Source of the DNA: Betaproteobacteria bacterium
GTDB lineage: Bacteria > Pseudomonadota > Gammaproteobacteria > Burkholderiales > JAHFQX01
DNA length: 64,000 nt
Direction: 5' to 3'
NCBI GenBank assembly: GCA_023259135.1
Contig: JAHFQX010000004.1
Coordinates: forward strand, 1-64,000
The position numbers were made by a program, and so were the translations under genes. Under the pieces are notes generated by a model that was not told where the DNA came from, made no database searches, and saw nothing but the letters and a program-made list of their open reading frames with translations. Shown piece after piece: positions 1-9,281 of the stretch (positions within the stretch are counted from its first letter, which is position 1; every line of letters begins with the position of its first letter).

Positions 1-1
1 C

Positions 2-391
2 ACCACCCTGTCGGGCGGCGAGGCCCAACGAGTCAAGCTGGCCTTGGAACTTTCCAAGCGGGACACCGGACGGACTCTATATATTCTGGACGAGCCCACC
101 ACCGGCCTGCATTTCCACGACATCGCCATGCTACTCAAGGTGCTGCACCGGTTGCGGGACCACGGCAACACGGTGGTGGTGATCGAGCACAATTTGGACG
201 TCATCAAGACCGCCGATTGGATCGTGGATCTGGGGCCGGAGGGGGGCAACGGCGGCGGCCGCATCGTTGCCGAAGGCCCGCCGGAAGCGGTGGCCGGCCA
301 TCCGACCAGCTACACCGGAGCCTACCTGGCCCCCTTGATTTTGATGCGGCCCGAGCCGCAAAAAAACCGCACGGCGAGTAAAGGGGCCTAG
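2..391 (+). CDS. uvrA: UvrA excinuclease ABC subunit A, C-terminal fragment
   Basis: This is the 3' end of the DNA-damage recognition ATPase of nucleotide excision repair; the window edge removes everything before it. Reading from base 2, the frame opens with the ABC signature '[12 protein letters not shown]', followed by a Walker B/D-loop segment '[15 protein letters not shown]' and the H-loop 'VVVIEHN'. Those motifs with 'TTGLHF' are specific for the second ATPase half of UvrA. About 129 residues remain and end in a short basic tail typical of UvrA C-termini. The ORF track starts later, at an internal TTG, because it cannot see the true start. The neighbour fdxA is convergent. Confidence 0.96.
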   Translation, partial: TTLSGGEAQRVKLALELSKRDTGRTLYILDEPTTGLHFHDIAMLLKVLHRLRDHGNTVVVIEHNLDVIKTADWIVDLGPEGGNGGGRIVAEGPPEAVAGHPTSYTGAYLAPLILMRPEPQKNRTASKGA

Positions 392-410
392 AAAAAGCCT
401 GGATCAGCAG

Positions 411-443
411 CGCGGTAGGGAAGTGCGGGACGCCCTCTCCGCG
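411..443. repeat. Imperfect hairpin between convergent uvrA and fdxA
   Basis: CGCGG at 411-415 pairs with CCGCG at 439-443, and GGG at 418-420 pairs with CCC at 433-435 across a small internal loop. It lies between two converging genes, so a bidirectional transcription stop is possible. There is no T tract on either side, so an intrinsic terminator is not demonstrated. Confidence 0.3.
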
Positions 444-466
444 GCTCGAAACCTAATCGGAGCTTC

Positions 467-790
467 TCAACGCTCCAGCAAATCCTTCTTGTCTTTCCGC
501 TTCGCCCATTCATCGGCATCCGGCGGCGCATCCTTCTTCTCGATGATGGCCGGCCATTGCTTGGCCAGATCGGCATTGATCTGAATGAAGACGCGCTGAT
601 CCTCGGGGACGTCGTCCTCGGCAAAAATCGCTTCCACCGGGCATTCGGGCACGCACAGGGTGCAGTCGATGCACTCGTCCGGATCGATCACCAGGCAGTT
701 GGGGCCCTCGCGAAAGCAGTCCACCGGGCATACGTCGACGCAGTCGGTGTATTTGCACTTGATGCAGCTTTCGGTCACCACATAAGTCAT
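467..790 (-). CDS. fdxA: 7Fe-8S ferredoxin, FdxA type
   Basis: A soluble electron carrier with one [3Fe-4S] and one [4Fe-4S] cluster. At 107 aa it has the length of the Azotobacter FdI family. Cys9, Cys17 and Cys21, with a family-typical extra Cys12, make up the N-terminal cluster region ('[17 protein letters not shown]'). The second motif '[12 protein letters not shown]' (Cys40, 43, 46, 50) supplies the 4Fe site. The C-terminal half ('WPAIIEKKD...') is the usual extension. It lies 60 bp downstream of the nitronate monooxygenase gene on the same strand and may be co-transcribed with it. The sequence does not show its redox partner. Confidence 0.95.
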   Translation of the reverse strand: MTYVVTESCIKCKYTDCVDVCPVDCFREGPNCLVIDPDECIDCTLCVPECPVEAIFAEDDVPEDQRVFIQINADLAKQWPAIIEKKDAPPDADEWAKRKDKKDLLER

Positions 791-850
791 GATTTTTGTT
801 CCTTAAGCAAACGGTACGGAAGGCCGGCATTCTACCAGAAACTCGCTCCC

Positions 851-1837
851 TCATTGGTCCGGCGCGTAATCCAGGCCAGCCAGCTTGGACCGACAGGCAG
901 CGAATTCTTGCCGCATCCGCGCCACCAGTTCCGCCGTGGTGGGAATATCTTGAATCGCCCCCACTCCCTGGCCGGCGCCCCAGATATCCTTCCACACCTT
1001 ATGGCGCTCGCCGCCGGCGCTCTTGAATCCGGACTTGCCTTTCTCGCTGGGAGGCAGGTTGTTGGGATCCAGACCCGCGTTGCGCACCGAGCGGGACAGA
1101 TAATTGGCGTGGATGTTGCTGAAAAGATCGGTGTATACCACCTCCTCGGCGGAGGATTCGACGATCATCCGCTTGTATTCGGGCACCGCATTGGCCTCTT
1201 GGGTGGCGATGAAGCGGGTGCCCATATAGGCCAGGTCCGCTCCCATGGCCAGGGCCGACAGCACGCCGCAGCCGTCGGAAATGGCTCCCGCCAGGATGAT
1301 GACGCCGCCGAAAAATTCCCGCACTTCGGGAATCAGCGCGAAGGGGCTCATGCGGCCGGCATGGCCGCCGCCGCCGGCGCACACCAGAATCAGGCCATCC
1401 ACTCCCGCTTCCGCCGCCTTGCGGGCATGACGCACGTTGATCACGTCGTGGAACACCACCCCGCCGTAGCGATGCACCGAATCCAGCACCGCCCGCTCGG
1501 GAGCTTTCAGGCTGGTAATGATCACCGGAACTTCGTGGCGCACCACCATTTCCAAGTCCTGCTCCAGCCGCTCGTTGCTGGGATGGACGATGAGATTGAC
1601 CCCAAAAGGAGCGACTTTGGCGGCCGGATGGGCGGCCTGGTAGGCGGCCAAATCGGTCTTGATGCGAGTCAGCCACACCTCCAGCTCCTCCACCGGACGG
1701 GCGTTCAGAGCCGGGAAAGTGCCGACGATGCCGGCCTGGCACTGGGCCAGCACCAGTTCCGGTCCGGAGACGATGAACATGGGGGAGCCGATGACCGGCA
1801 AGGTCAATTTTCCGGCCAGATTCGCGGAAATGGGCAT
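851..1837 (-). CDS. Nitronate monooxygenase family FMN enzyme (2-nitropropane dioxygenase-like)
   Basis: A 328-aa TIM-barrel flavoenzyme. Members oxidise alkyl nitronates such as propionate-3-nitronate with O2; some are uncharacterised FMN oxidoreductases. Visible family marks are the start 'LPVIGSPMFIVSGPELV', the FMN-phosphate segment 'CAGGGGHAGRMS', 'GAISDGCGV' and 'MGTRFIATQEA'. A GAGGAG Shine-Dalgarno sequence precedes the ATG. The gene is divergent from the methyltransferase gene at 1987 and upstream of fdxA. The substrate is not predictable from sequence alone. Confidence 0.88.
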   Translation of the reverse strand: MPISANLAGKLTLPVIGSPMFIVSGPELVLAQCQAGIVGTFPALNARPVEELEVWLTRIKTDLAAYQAAHPAAKVAPFGVNLIVHPSNERLEQDLEMVVRHEVPVIITSLKAPERAVLDSVHRYGGVVFHDVINVRHARKAAEAGVDGLILVCAGGGGHAGRMSPFALIPEVREFFGGVIILAGAISDGCGVLSALAMGADLAYMGTRFIATQEANAVPEYKRMIVESSAEEVVYTDLFSNIHANYLSRSVRNAGLDPNNLPPSEKGKSGFKSAGGERHKVWKDIWGAGQGVGAIQDIPTTAELVARMRQEFAACRSKLAGLDYAPDQ

Positions 1838-1986
1838 GAAAAAACTCCTCTGAGTTTAAATTTGTCTGGACAAGCGGGTTTCGACTGCAAGGGTAGCAGC
1901 ATCCTGCCTGCCTCGCCAAGCCGGCCCCTAAACAGGTTTAGAATGACTAGCCTAAATCTGGCAGAGCGACTCGGGACACCCGGCTC

Positions 1987-3153
1987 ATGACTTCTTTGCC
2001 CTCACCCGGCCCCGCGGCCTTGGCCCACAGCCATCGGCTGGCCGCGGCCATTCAGGCCGAAATCGAAGCCAGCGGCGGCTGGTTGGATTTTGCCCGTTTC
2101 ATGGAGCGGGCCCTTTACGCCCCCGGCCTGGGGTATTACAGCGCGGGCAGCCGAAAAATTGGCGCCGAGGGCGACTTCGTCACGGCCCCGGAAATTTCCC
2201 CGCTATTCGGCCGCGCCCTGGCCCGGCAGGTGGCGGAAATCCTGGGCCGATCGGGAGGGGACGTACTGGAGCTGGGGGCCGGCTCGGGTCGGCTGGCGGT
2301 GGACCTACTGCGGGGCTTGGAGGAATGCGGCTGTCCTCTCCGGCATTACCTCATATTGGAAGTAAGCGCTGACCTGGCCGAGCGGCAGCGGAACCAAATT
2401 GCGCGGCAGGCCCCGGAGCATTTGCCCCGTTGCCGCTGGCTGGAGGCCTTGCCCGAAACCTTCGCCGGGGTGGTGCTGGCCAACGAGGTATTGGATGCGC
2501 TGCCGGTCCATTTGCTGGCCTGGCGAAAAGATGGCGTCTATGAGCGTGGAGCGGTCGTCGCCGGCGAGGGTTTTGGCTGGGAGGAGCGCCTCTTGGGTCC
2601 GGGCCCCTTGCGGGATAAAGCGCTGCGTTTGGGGCTGCCGACCGGTGCCGTGACCGAGATCGGGCTTGCCGCCCCGCGCTTGGTTCACACTTTGGGAAAA
2701 ATCCTGAAGCAGGGTGTTCTGCTGCTGCTGGACTATGGGTTCCCCGAGCGAGAGTATTACCACCCGCAGCGATCCGGCGGCACCTTGATGTGCCATTACC
2801 GGCACCGGACTCACGACGATCCGCTCTGGCTGCCGGGACTCCAGGACATCACCAGCCACGTGAACTTTACCGCCATCGGCGAAGCCGGGACCGCAGCCGG
2901 GCTGGAGTTGCTGGGCTATACCTCGCAGGCTCGATTTCTCATCAACTGCGGCATCGTCGATTTGCTGGCCCAGACCCCCGCGGAAGATATCCCGGCCTAT
3001 CTGCCCCAAGCCGGCGCGGTGCAGCGGCTGCTGAGCCCGGCGGAAATGGGCGAGCTTTTCAAGGTGATGGCCCTGGGCAAGGGCCGCATGGCCCCTTTGT
3101 TGGGTTTCGGGCAAGGGGATCGCCGCCGCAGCCTGGCCCCGGATGTGCGATAA
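1987..3153 (+). CDS. MidA/NDUFAF7-family class I SAM-dependent methyltransferase
   Basis: A 388-aa protein of the family represented in mitochondria by NDUFAF7, which methylates an arginine of a complex I subunit; the bacterial substrates are mostly unknown. The SAM-binding glycine-rich loop 'DVLELGAGSGRLAVDLL' is near residue 85. Other family blocks follow: 'GDFVTAPEISPLFG', 'VLANEVLDALPVH' and, near the C-terminus, 'GTLMCHYRHRTHDDP'. The length is normal. The stop lies 35 bp before aceE on the same strand, so the two may share a transcript, although the functional link is not obvious. Confidence 0.87.
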   Translation: MTSLPSPGPAALAHSHRLAAAIQAEIEASGGWLDFARFMERALYAPGLGYYSAGSRKIGAEGDFVTAPEISPLFGRALARQVAEILGRSGGDVLELGAGSGRLAVDLLRGLEECGCPLRHYLILEVSADLAERQRNQIARQAPEHLPRCRWLEALPETFAGVVLANEVLDALPVHLLAWRKDGVYERGAVVAGEGFGWEERLLGPGPLRDKALRLGLPTGAVTEIGLAAPRLVHTLGKILKQGVLLLLDYGFPEREYYHPQRSGGTLMCHYRHRTHDDPLWLPGLQDITSHVNFTAIGEAGTAAGLELLGYTSQARFLINCGIVDLLAQTPAEDIPAYLPQAGAVQRLLSPAEMGELFKVMALGKGRMAPLLGFGQGDRRRSLAPDVR

Positions 3154-3188
3154 TTTTCCGACGGCCTACCCTCTCGAAAAGACTCGCC

Positions 3189-5852
3189 ATGGCGGAGTAC
3201 CCGGATCACGACCCCCAAGAAACCCAGGAGTGGCTGGAAGCTCTGGAGGCGGTGCTAAGCCGCGAAGGCCCGGAGCGCGCCCATTACCTGCTGGAAAAAT
3301 TGGTGGACAAGGCCCGCCGTTCCGGGGCTTATCTGCCCTACAGCGCCAACACCGCTTACATCAACACCCTCCCCCCCCACTTGGAGGAGAAATCCCCGGG
3401 GGACTTCGAGTTGGAACACCAGATTCGCTCCCTGGTGCGCTGGAACGCGGTGGCCATGGTGCTGCAAGCCAACAAGGACAGTTCGGAGCTGGGCGGACAT
3501 ATCGCCAGCTTCCAGTCCGCCGCCACTTTATATGATGTCGGCTTCGACCATTTCTTCCATGCGCCCAGCGAGGGCCACGGCGGCGATTTGGTTTACATCC
3601 AGGGCCATTCGGCCCCCGGGGTCTATGCTCGAGCCTATCTGGAAGGGCGCCTTACCGAGGAACAATTGAAAAATTTCCGCCGGGAGGTGGACGGCAAGGG
3701 GCTCCCATCCTATCCCCACCCCTGGCTGATGCCGGATTTCTGGCAATTTCCCACGGTGTCCATGGGGCTGGGGCCGCTGCTGGCGATTTATCAGGCTCGT
3801 TTCATGAAATATTTGCACGACCGGGGCTTGGCGGATACCGCCCCCCGCAAGGTGTGGGCTTTCATGGGGGACGGCGAGATGGACGAGCCCGAGGCCCTGG
3901 GGGCCATTTCCCTGGCGGGTCGGGAGCATCTGGACAATCTGATTTTCGTGGTCAACTGCAATTTGCAGCGCCTGGACGGCCCGGTGCGGGGCAACGGCAA
4001 AATCATTCAAGAATTGGAGTCGGATTTTCGCGGCGCCGGCTGGAACGTGATCAAGGTAATCTGGGGCCGCTACTGGGACCCGTTGCTGGCCCGGGACGCC
4101 CAGGGCATTCTGCAAAAGCGCATGGAAGAAGCCCTGGACGGGGATTATCAGAGCTATAAAGCCCACGACGGCGCCTTTGTCCGCAAGCACTTCTTCGGCA
4201 AGTATCCGGAATTGCTGGAGATGGTGTCCTCCATGAGCGACGACGATATCTGGCGGCTGAACCGCGGCGGCCATGATCCCCACAAGGTCTACCCCGCCTA
4301 CGCCGCGGCGGTGAAGCACCGGGGACAGCCCACGGTGATCCTGGCCAAGACTATCAAGGGCTACGGCATGGGGGCCGCCGGCGAGGGCCAGAACATCACC
4401 CATCAGCAGAAAAAGATGGGGGTGGAAGCCCTGAAGGCATTCCGCGACCGCTTCAAGATCCCCGTTCCCGACGAGGGTATTGCGGAGGCCCCCTTCTTCA
4501 AGCCCGCCGAGGACGATCCGGCGATGCGCTATCTCATGGAGCGCCGCAAGGCCCTGGGCGGTTTTTTGCCCGCCCGGCGGCGCACCGCGGAGCCCCTGCA
4601 AATCCCCGGCTTGTCGCAGTTCGAGACCCTGCTGGCCGGCACCGACAATCGGGAAATGTCCACCACCATGGGCTTTGTGCGCATCCTCTCGGCCCTGGTG
4701 CGGGACCCGCACATCGGCAAGCGGGTGGTGCCCATCGTCCCCGACGAATCCCGCACCTTCGGCATGGAAGGGATGTTCCGCCAATTGGGGATTTATTCAT
4801 CGGTGGGCCAGCTCTACGAGCCCCAGGACAAGGACCAACTGATGTTCTACCGGGAGGACAAGCAAGGCCAGATCCTCCAGGAAGGCATTTGCGAAGCGGG
4901 GGCCACCAGCTCGTGGATCGCCGCGGCCACTGCCTACAGCACCCACGGCCTCATCATGTTGCCCTTCTACATTTTCTACTCGATGTTCGGCTTCCAGCGG
5001 GTGGGAGATTTGCTCTGGGGGGCGGGAGATTGCCAGGCGCGGGGCTTCCTCATTGGCGGCACCTCGGGGCGCACCACCCTGGCGGGAGAGGGCTTGCAGC
5101 ACCAGGATGGCCATAGCCACCTGCTGGCGTCGGTCATTCCCAACTGCGTGGCTTACGACCCCACCTTCAATTACGAGTTGGCGGTAATCATCCAGGACGG
5201 TTTGCGGCGCATGGCCGGCGAGCAGGAAAACGTCTTCTATTACGTCACTGTCCTCAACGAAAACTATGCCCATCCCGCCATGCCGGAAGGCGTTCAGGAG
5301 GGCATTCTCCAGGGCATGTACCTGTTGCGGGAAACCCCCGCCTCCCGGACCGATGCGCCCACCGTGCAGTTGCTGGGCTGCGGCGCCATCCTGCGGGAAG
5401 TGCTGGCGGCGGCCGAATTGCTGCGGGAGGATTTCGGCATCGCCTCGGACGTCTGGAGCGTCACCAGTTTCACCCAACTGCGCCGCCAGGGCTTGGATGC
5501 CGAGCGCTGGAACACGCTGCATCCGGAGGTCCCGCCCCGCAAGAGCTACGTCGAGACCTGCCTGGCGCCCCGTGCCGGCCCGGTAGTGGCGGCCACCGAT
5601 TACATGAGGCTGTTCGCCGACCAGATTCGCCCCTTTGTGCCCCGCCGCTACCGGGTGCTGGGAACCGACGGTTTCGGCCGCTCCGACACCCGCCGGCAGT
5701 TGCGGAAGTTCTTCGAGGTGGATCGTTATTGGGTAACGGTGGCGGCCTTGCGAACCCTGGCCGAGGAAGGCGCCATCACCGCCGCCCAAGTGGCCGAGGC
5801 GATTCGCAAGTACGGGATCGACCCGGATAAGCCCAACCCCACCACCGTCTAA
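3189..5852 (+). CDS. aceE: Pyruvate dehydrogenase E1 component, homodimeric type
   Basis: A TPP-dependent enzyme that decarboxylates pyruvate and passes the hydroxyethyl/acetyl group to the E2 lipoyl domain. I chose ATG 3189 because it gives 887 aa, the length of E. coli AceE, and begins '[19 protein letters not shown]' as in homologues; the long upstream extension in the ORF track is spurious. The TPP motif '[15 protein letters not shown]...[14 protein letters not shown]' and the pyrimidine-domain blocks '[14 protein letters not shown]' and '[11 protein letters not shown]' are intact. aceF follows after 14 bp. There is no pdhR-like regulator beside it. Confidence 0.97.
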   Translation: MAEYPDHDPQETQEWLEALEAVLSREGPERAHYLLEKLVDKARRSGAYLPYSANTAYINTLPPHLEEKSPGDFELEHQIRSLVRWNAVAMVLQANKDSSELGGHIASFQSAATLYDVGFDHFFHAPSEGHGGDLVYIQGHSAPGVYARAYLEGRLTEEQLKNFRREVDGKGLPSYPHPWLMPDFWQFPTVSMGLGPLLAIYQARFMKYLHDRGLADTAPRKVWAFMGDGEMDEPEALGAISLAGREHLDNLIFVVNCNLQRLDGPVRGNGKIIQELESDFRGAGWNVIKVIWGRYWDPLLARDAQGILQKRMEEALDGDYQSYKAHDGAFVRKHFFGKYPELLEMVSSMSDDDIWRLNRGGHDPHKVYPAYAAAVKHRGQPTVILAKTIKGYGMGAAGEGQNITHQQKKMGVEALKAFRDRFKIPVPDEGIAEAPFFKPAEDDPAMRYLMERRKALGGFLPARRRTAEPLQIPGLSQFETLLAGTDNREMSTTMGFVRILSALVRDPHIGKRVVPIVPDESRTFGMEGMFRQLGIYSSVGQLYEPQDKDQLMFYREDKQGQILQEGICEAGATSSWIAAATAYSTHGLIMLPFYIFYSMFGFQRVGDLLWGAGDCQARGFLIGGTSGRTTLAGEGLQHQDGHSHLLASVIPNCVAYDPTFNYELAVIIQDGLRRMAGEQENVFYYVTVLNENYAHPAMPEGVQEGILQGMYLLRETPASRTDAPTVQLLGCGAILREVLAAAELLREDFGIASDVWSVTSFTQLRRQGLDAERWNTLHPEVPPRKSYVETCLAPRAGPVVAATDYMRLFADQIRPFVPRRYRVLGTDGFGRSDTRRQLRKFFEVDRYWVTVAALRTLAEEGAITAAQVAEAIRKYGIDPDKPNPTTV

Positions 5853-5866
5853 GGAAGGAGTGTTCT

Positions 5867-7132
5867 TTGGCCGCCGTCAAGGAAGTCCGGGTGCCGGATA
5901 TCGGCAACTTCGTCAACGTGGATGTGATCGAGGTGTTCGTCAAGCCCGGCGACCGCGTGCATGCCGACCAATCCCTCATCACCCTGGAGTCCGACAAGGC
6001 CACAGTGGAAATCCCTGCCCCCGCAGACGGCGTGGTGCGGGAGCTGCTGGTCAAGGTGGGGGATAAAGTCTCCACCGGCTCCCCGGTGCTGACTTTGGAG
6101 GTGGAAGCAGACGCCGCCCGGACCGTCACCGCTTCACCCCCGCCGCCCGCCGCCCCGCAGCCGGCACCACCGGCAACTCCGCCGCCTGCGGCCGCGAGCG
6201 CCCCCGGGCCAATGCCGACAGCCCTATCCAGCTTTGCCCAGGTGCATGCCAGCCCCTCGGTGCGGCATTTCGCCCGGGAGCTGGGAGTGGATCTTTCCAA
6301 GGTGCGGGGGAGGGGGCCCAAGGAAAGAATCCTCAAGGAAGACGTCCAGGCTTACGTGAAAGGGGCGCTGGCTCAGCCGGCCGCGGCCGGGGGAGGGGCT
6401 TTCCCGCCGCCGCCCGAAGTGGATTTTTCCCGTTTCGGTCCCGTCGAAACGCAGGCATTGTCTCGGGTGAAAAAGCTGTCGGGGCCCCATCTGCACCGCA
6501 GTTGGGTCGGCATCCCCCACGTCACCCAGCATGATCTGGCGGACATCACCGAACTGGAAGCCTTCCGCAAAGCCATGGCCGAAGAAGCCCGGGCCCAAGG
6601 GGTGCGGCTCACTTTGCTGGCTTTCGTCATGAAGGCCAGCGTGGCCGCCCTCCAGCAGTTCCCGGAATTCAACGCTTCCCTGGCCGCGGATGGGCAGAGC
6701 CTGATCCTGAAGCGCTACTACCATCTGGGCTGCGCGGTGGATACTCCCGAAGGACTGGTGGTTCCGGTGATCCGCAACGTGGACCAGAAAAGCGTTCTGC
6801 AACTGGCCGGCGAGCTGGCGGCGTTGAGCGCCAAGGCGCGGGACCGCAAGCTGGCTCCCGACGACATTCAGGGCGGATGTTTTTCCATATCCAGCCTGGG
6901 GGGCATCGGCGGCACCGCCTTCACTCCCATCATCAACGCCCCGGAAGTGGCGATTCTCGGCATTTCCAAGTCCGCCATGCAGCCCATCTTCCGCGACGGG
7001 GCTTTCGTGCCGCGCCTGATGCTTCCCCTCTCCCTCTCCTACGATCACCGGGTCATAGACGGCGCGGCGGCGGCCCGCTTCACCACCTTGCTGGGATCCC
7101 TGTTGGGCGATCTGCGCCGCCTGGTTCTTTGA
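5867..7132 (+). CDS. aceF: Dihydrolipoyllysine acetyltransferase (E2 of pyruvate dehydrogenase)
   Basis: Transfers acetyl groups from lipoyl-lysine to CoA. The start is TTG 5867, placed 6 bp after AAGGAAGGAG; no ATG fits. Order of parts: one lipoyl domain (residues about 1-80, lipoylated Lys in '[10 protein letters not shown]'), an Ala/Pro linker, a peripheral-subunit-binding domain ('[15 protein letters not shown]...[13 protein letters not shown]'), and the catalytic domain ending '[15 protein letters not shown]' with the HxxxDG active site. At 421 aa it has one lipoyl domain, against three in E. coli. No lpd (E3) gene follows, so E3 must be encoded elsewhere. Confidence 0.95.
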   Translation: MAAVKEVRVPDIGNFVNVDVIEVFVKPGDRVHADQSLITLESDKATVEIPAPADGVVRELLVKVGDKVSTGSPVLTLEVEADAARTVTASPPPPAAPQPAPPATPPPAAASAPGPMPTALSSFAQVHASPSVRHFARELGVDLSKVRGRGPKERILKEDVQAYVKGALAQPAAAGGGAFPPPPEVDFSRFGPVETQALSRVKKLSGPHLHRSWVGIPHVTQHDLADITELEAFRKAMAEEARAQGVRLTLLAFVMKASVAALQQFPEFNASLAADGQSLILKRYYHLGCAVDTPEGLVVPVIRNVDQKSVLQLAGELAALSAKARDRKLAPDDIQGGCFSISSLGGIGGTAFTPIINAPEVAILGISKSAMQPIFRDGAFVPRLMLPLSLSYDHRVIDGAAAARFTTLLGSLLGDLRRLVL

Positions 7133-7175
7133 ACCCGGATCCGGCGGTCGGCCGCTTATCGCTTCGGAATCCGGC

Positions 7176-7841
7176 ATGAGTCTGTTGCCCATCGGCCTGT
7201 TGGGAGGCGCCTTCGACCCGATTCATTTCGGCCATCTGCGGCTGGGCCTGGAAGCCGCCGAGCGCCTGGGCCTGGAGCAAGTGCGCTTTATCCCCACCGG
7301 GATACCCCCCCACCGGGCGGCGCCCCGCACCTCGGCCCCGCACCGTTTCGAGATGACCCGCATCGCGGTGGCCGGAAACCCGCTGTTTTCCCTCGATGAC
7401 CGGGAAATCCGCCGCGCCGGCCCGTGCTATACGGTCGACACCCTGGAAGCGCTGCGCGCCGAACTGGGTTCCGCCCGGCCGCTGTGCCTACTGCTGGGCG
7501 GCGATGCCTTTCTCGGTTTGGCCACCTGGCATCGCTGGCGGGAATTGTTCGGCCTGTGCCACATCGTGGTGGCGAACCGGCCCGGCATCACCCTGGCGAC
7601 GCTGGAGCAAACCATGCCGGAAGCCTTGCGAAGCGAAACCCAAACCCGCCGGGACGCCGCGGCGACGTTACGGGCCCCCGCCGGAACAATAGTGCCGCTG
7701 CCCATCCCGTCGCTGGATATTTCCTCCACGGCCATCCGCGGCTTGTTGGCGGCGGGCCGCAGCCCGCGTTATTTGCTCCCCCACGGCGTTCTCGAATATA
7801 TTGGGCGTCATGGCTTATACCGGGAGAACAATGCAGTCTGA
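7176..7841 (+). CDS. nadD: Nicotinate-mononucleotide adenylyltransferase
   Basis: Adenylylates nicotinate mononucleotide to deamido-NAD in NAD synthesis. It is 221 aa, with the nucleotidyltransferase phosphate-binding motif 'LLGGAFDPIHFGHLRL' at the N-terminus, 'FIPTGIPPHR' and the C-terminal 'DISSTAIRGLLAAG' (ISSTxIR). It overlaps rsfS by 11 bp and heads the nadD-rsfS-rlmH-maf-rng cluster, a conserved gene order in Beta- and Gammaproteobacteria. Confidence 0.95.
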   Translation: MSLLPIGLLGGAFDPIHFGHLRLGLEAAERLGLEQVRFIPTGIPPHRAAPRTSAPHRFEMTRIAVAGNPLFSLDDREIRRAGPCYTVDTLEALRAELGSARPLCLLLGGDAFLGLATWHRWRELFGLCHIVVANRPGITLATLEQTMPEALRSETQTRRDAAATLRAPAGTIVPLPIPSLDISSTAIRGLLAAGRSPRYLLPHGVLEYIGRHGLYRENNAV

Positions 7842-8163
7842 CGCGCTGAAGCAAGCCGCCGTTGCGGCCCTGGAAGACATCAAGGCCCGCGATATCGCCG
7901 TTTTGGATACCCGCCGGCTCACTTCGCTGTTCGATTTCCTGATTGTCGCCACCGGCGATTCCAGCCGCCAGGTCAAGGCCTTGAGCACCCATCTCCAGGA
8001 ACGGATCAAATCCCTCGGGGCGCCGATTCACGGCGCGGAGGGCGAAAAAACCGGCGAGTGGATTTTGGTGGATCTGGGAGACGTGGTAGTGAACATCATG
8101 CTGCCCGCCAGCCGGGAATACTATAACCTCGAGGAATTGTGGACCGAGCCGGGGTCGGCTTAA
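7831..8163 (+). CDS. rsfS: Ribosome silencing factor RsfS
   Basis: A 110-aa RsfS/Iojap protein that binds ribosomal protein uL14 and blocks subunit joining in starved cells. I took ATG 7831 ('MQSDALKQAAVAAL') rather than the upstream TTG of the ORF track, because family members start about 20 residues before the 'DIAVLDTR' block. The 'LFDFLIVATGDSSRQVKAL' and 'GEWILVDLGDVVVNIM' blocks are canonical. It overlaps the end of nadD, so translational coupling is likely. Confidence 0.94.
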   Translation: MQSDALKQAAVAALEDIKARDIAVLDTRRLTSLFDFLIVATGDSSRQVKALSTHLQERIKSLGAPIHGAEGEKTGEWILVDLGDVVVNIMLPASREYYNLEELWTEPGSA

Positions 8164-8184
8164 CCCCGGGAGCGGCGCCGAGAC

Positions 8185-8652
8185 ATGAAACTCTACGTGG
8201 CGGCGGTTTGCCACCGGACACCGTCTTGGGTGGAGGAGGGCTTCCGGGAATATGCCGGGAGAATGCCCCGGGAAGCCCGCATCGAACTCGTCGAAATCAA
8301 GGCGCGGCGCAGAGGGGGGGAAGACCTGGCGCGAATGCTGGATCTCGAGGCGCAACGGATCGACGCCGCCTTGCCGCGCAGCGCCTGGCGAGTAGCGCTG
8401 GATGAACGGGGCGCGGCGCTATCCAGCCCCGACTTGGCCGGCAAGCTCAGCGCTTGGCGGGAGACCGGCCGGGATGTGGGCTTGATCATCGGCGGCTCCG
8501 ACGGACTGGCGCCGCGGATCCGGGAGTCAGCCCATTTCGTCTGGTCTTTATCCCCTTTGACCTTGCCCCATGGACTGGTCAGGATTCTAGTCGCCGAGCA
8601 GCTTTACCGGGCCCATACTATCCTGGCGGGTCATCCTTATCATCGAGATTGA
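8185..8652 (+). CDS. rlmH: 23S rRNA (pseudouridine1915-N3)-methyltransferase RlmH
   Basis: A SPOUT-class methyltransferase of 155 aa that modifies pseudouridine 1915 in helix 69 of 23S rRNA. The SAM-binding knot motifs are clear: 'GLIIGGSDGLAPRI', 'WSLSPLTLPHGLVRILVAEQLYRA' and the terminal 'HPYHRD'. It follows rsfS by 21 bp in the same operon. Confidence 0.96.
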   Translation: MKLYVAAVCHRTPSWVEEGFREYAGRMPREARIELVEIKARRRGGEDLARMLDLEAQRIDAALPRSAWRVALDERGAALSSPDLAGKLSAWRETGRDVGLIIGGSDGLAPRIRESAHFVWSLSPLTLPHGLVRILVAEQLYRAHTILAGHPYHRD

Positions 8653-8669
8653 GGGCGAAGGAAGCTTTG

Positions 8670-9281
8670 TTGACGCAAAAAATTTATCTGGCCTCGCGCA
8701 GCCCGCGGCGGCGCGAGCTGTTGCAGCAGATCGGGGTGCGCTTTGAAACCTTGTTGTTGCGGGAGCGCCCGCCGCGGGGAGCGGACGTGAACGAAGCGCC
8801 GCTGGCGGGGGAGGATCGGGCAAGCTATGTGACCCGTCTCGCCCGGCAGAAAGCCAAGTCCGGCTGGACCCGGGTGGAACAGCGCGGCTTGCCGGCCCGT
8901 CCGGTGCTGGCGGCCGATACGGCGGTGGTGTTGGACGGGGAGATTTTCGGCAAGCCGGACCATGCCGAGCATGCCGCGGCGATGCTGCGGCGTTTGTCCG
9001 GCCGGGAACATCAGGTGCTGACTGCCGTCGCCGTAGCCTTCGGACGGCGGGTGGAGATGGCCATGTCCGCTACCCTGGTGGAGTTCGGCGTCATCGAGGA
9101 GCCGGCAATCGCCGAGTACGTATTCACCGGCGAGCCGCTGGATAAAGCCGGTGGCTACGCAATTCAAGGGCGGGGCGGCGTATTCGTTAAGCGCTTATCC
9201 GGCAGCTATTCCGGCGTGGTGGGTCTGCCCCTGCTGGAAACCACCGTGCTGTTGCGCCGCTTTGAGGGGGGGCCGTCATGA
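8670..9281 (+). CDS. maf: Maf family nucleoside triphosphate pyrophosphatase
   Basis: A house-cleaning pyrophosphatase acting on dTTP/UTP or modified nucleotides; the YhdE-type subfamily is likely. Two adjacent in-frame TTG codons (8667, 8670) follow a GAAGGAAG ribosome site. I used 8670, giving 203 aa beginning 'LTQKIYLASRSPRR'. The family motifs 'LASRSPRRRELL', 'VLAADTAVVLDG' with 'GKP', and 'GYAIQGRGGVFV' are intact. Its TGA overlaps the rng ATG (ATGA). Confidence 0.92.
   Translation: MTQKIYLASRSPRRRELLQQIGVRFETLLLRERPPRGADVNEAPLAGEDRASYVTRLARQKAKSGWTRVEQRGLPARPVLAADTAVVLDGEIFGKPDHAEHAAAMLRRLSGREHQVLTAVAVAFGRRVEMAMSATLVEFGVIEEPAIAEYVFTGEPLDKAGGYAIQGRGGVFVKRLSGSYSGVVGLPLLETTVLLRRFEGGPS

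Noticed and set aside
557-1990. A 477-aa plus-strand ORF through fdxA and the nitronate monooxygenase gene.
   Set aside because: It is the antisense shadow of two well-supported minus-strand genes, without a recognisable domain.
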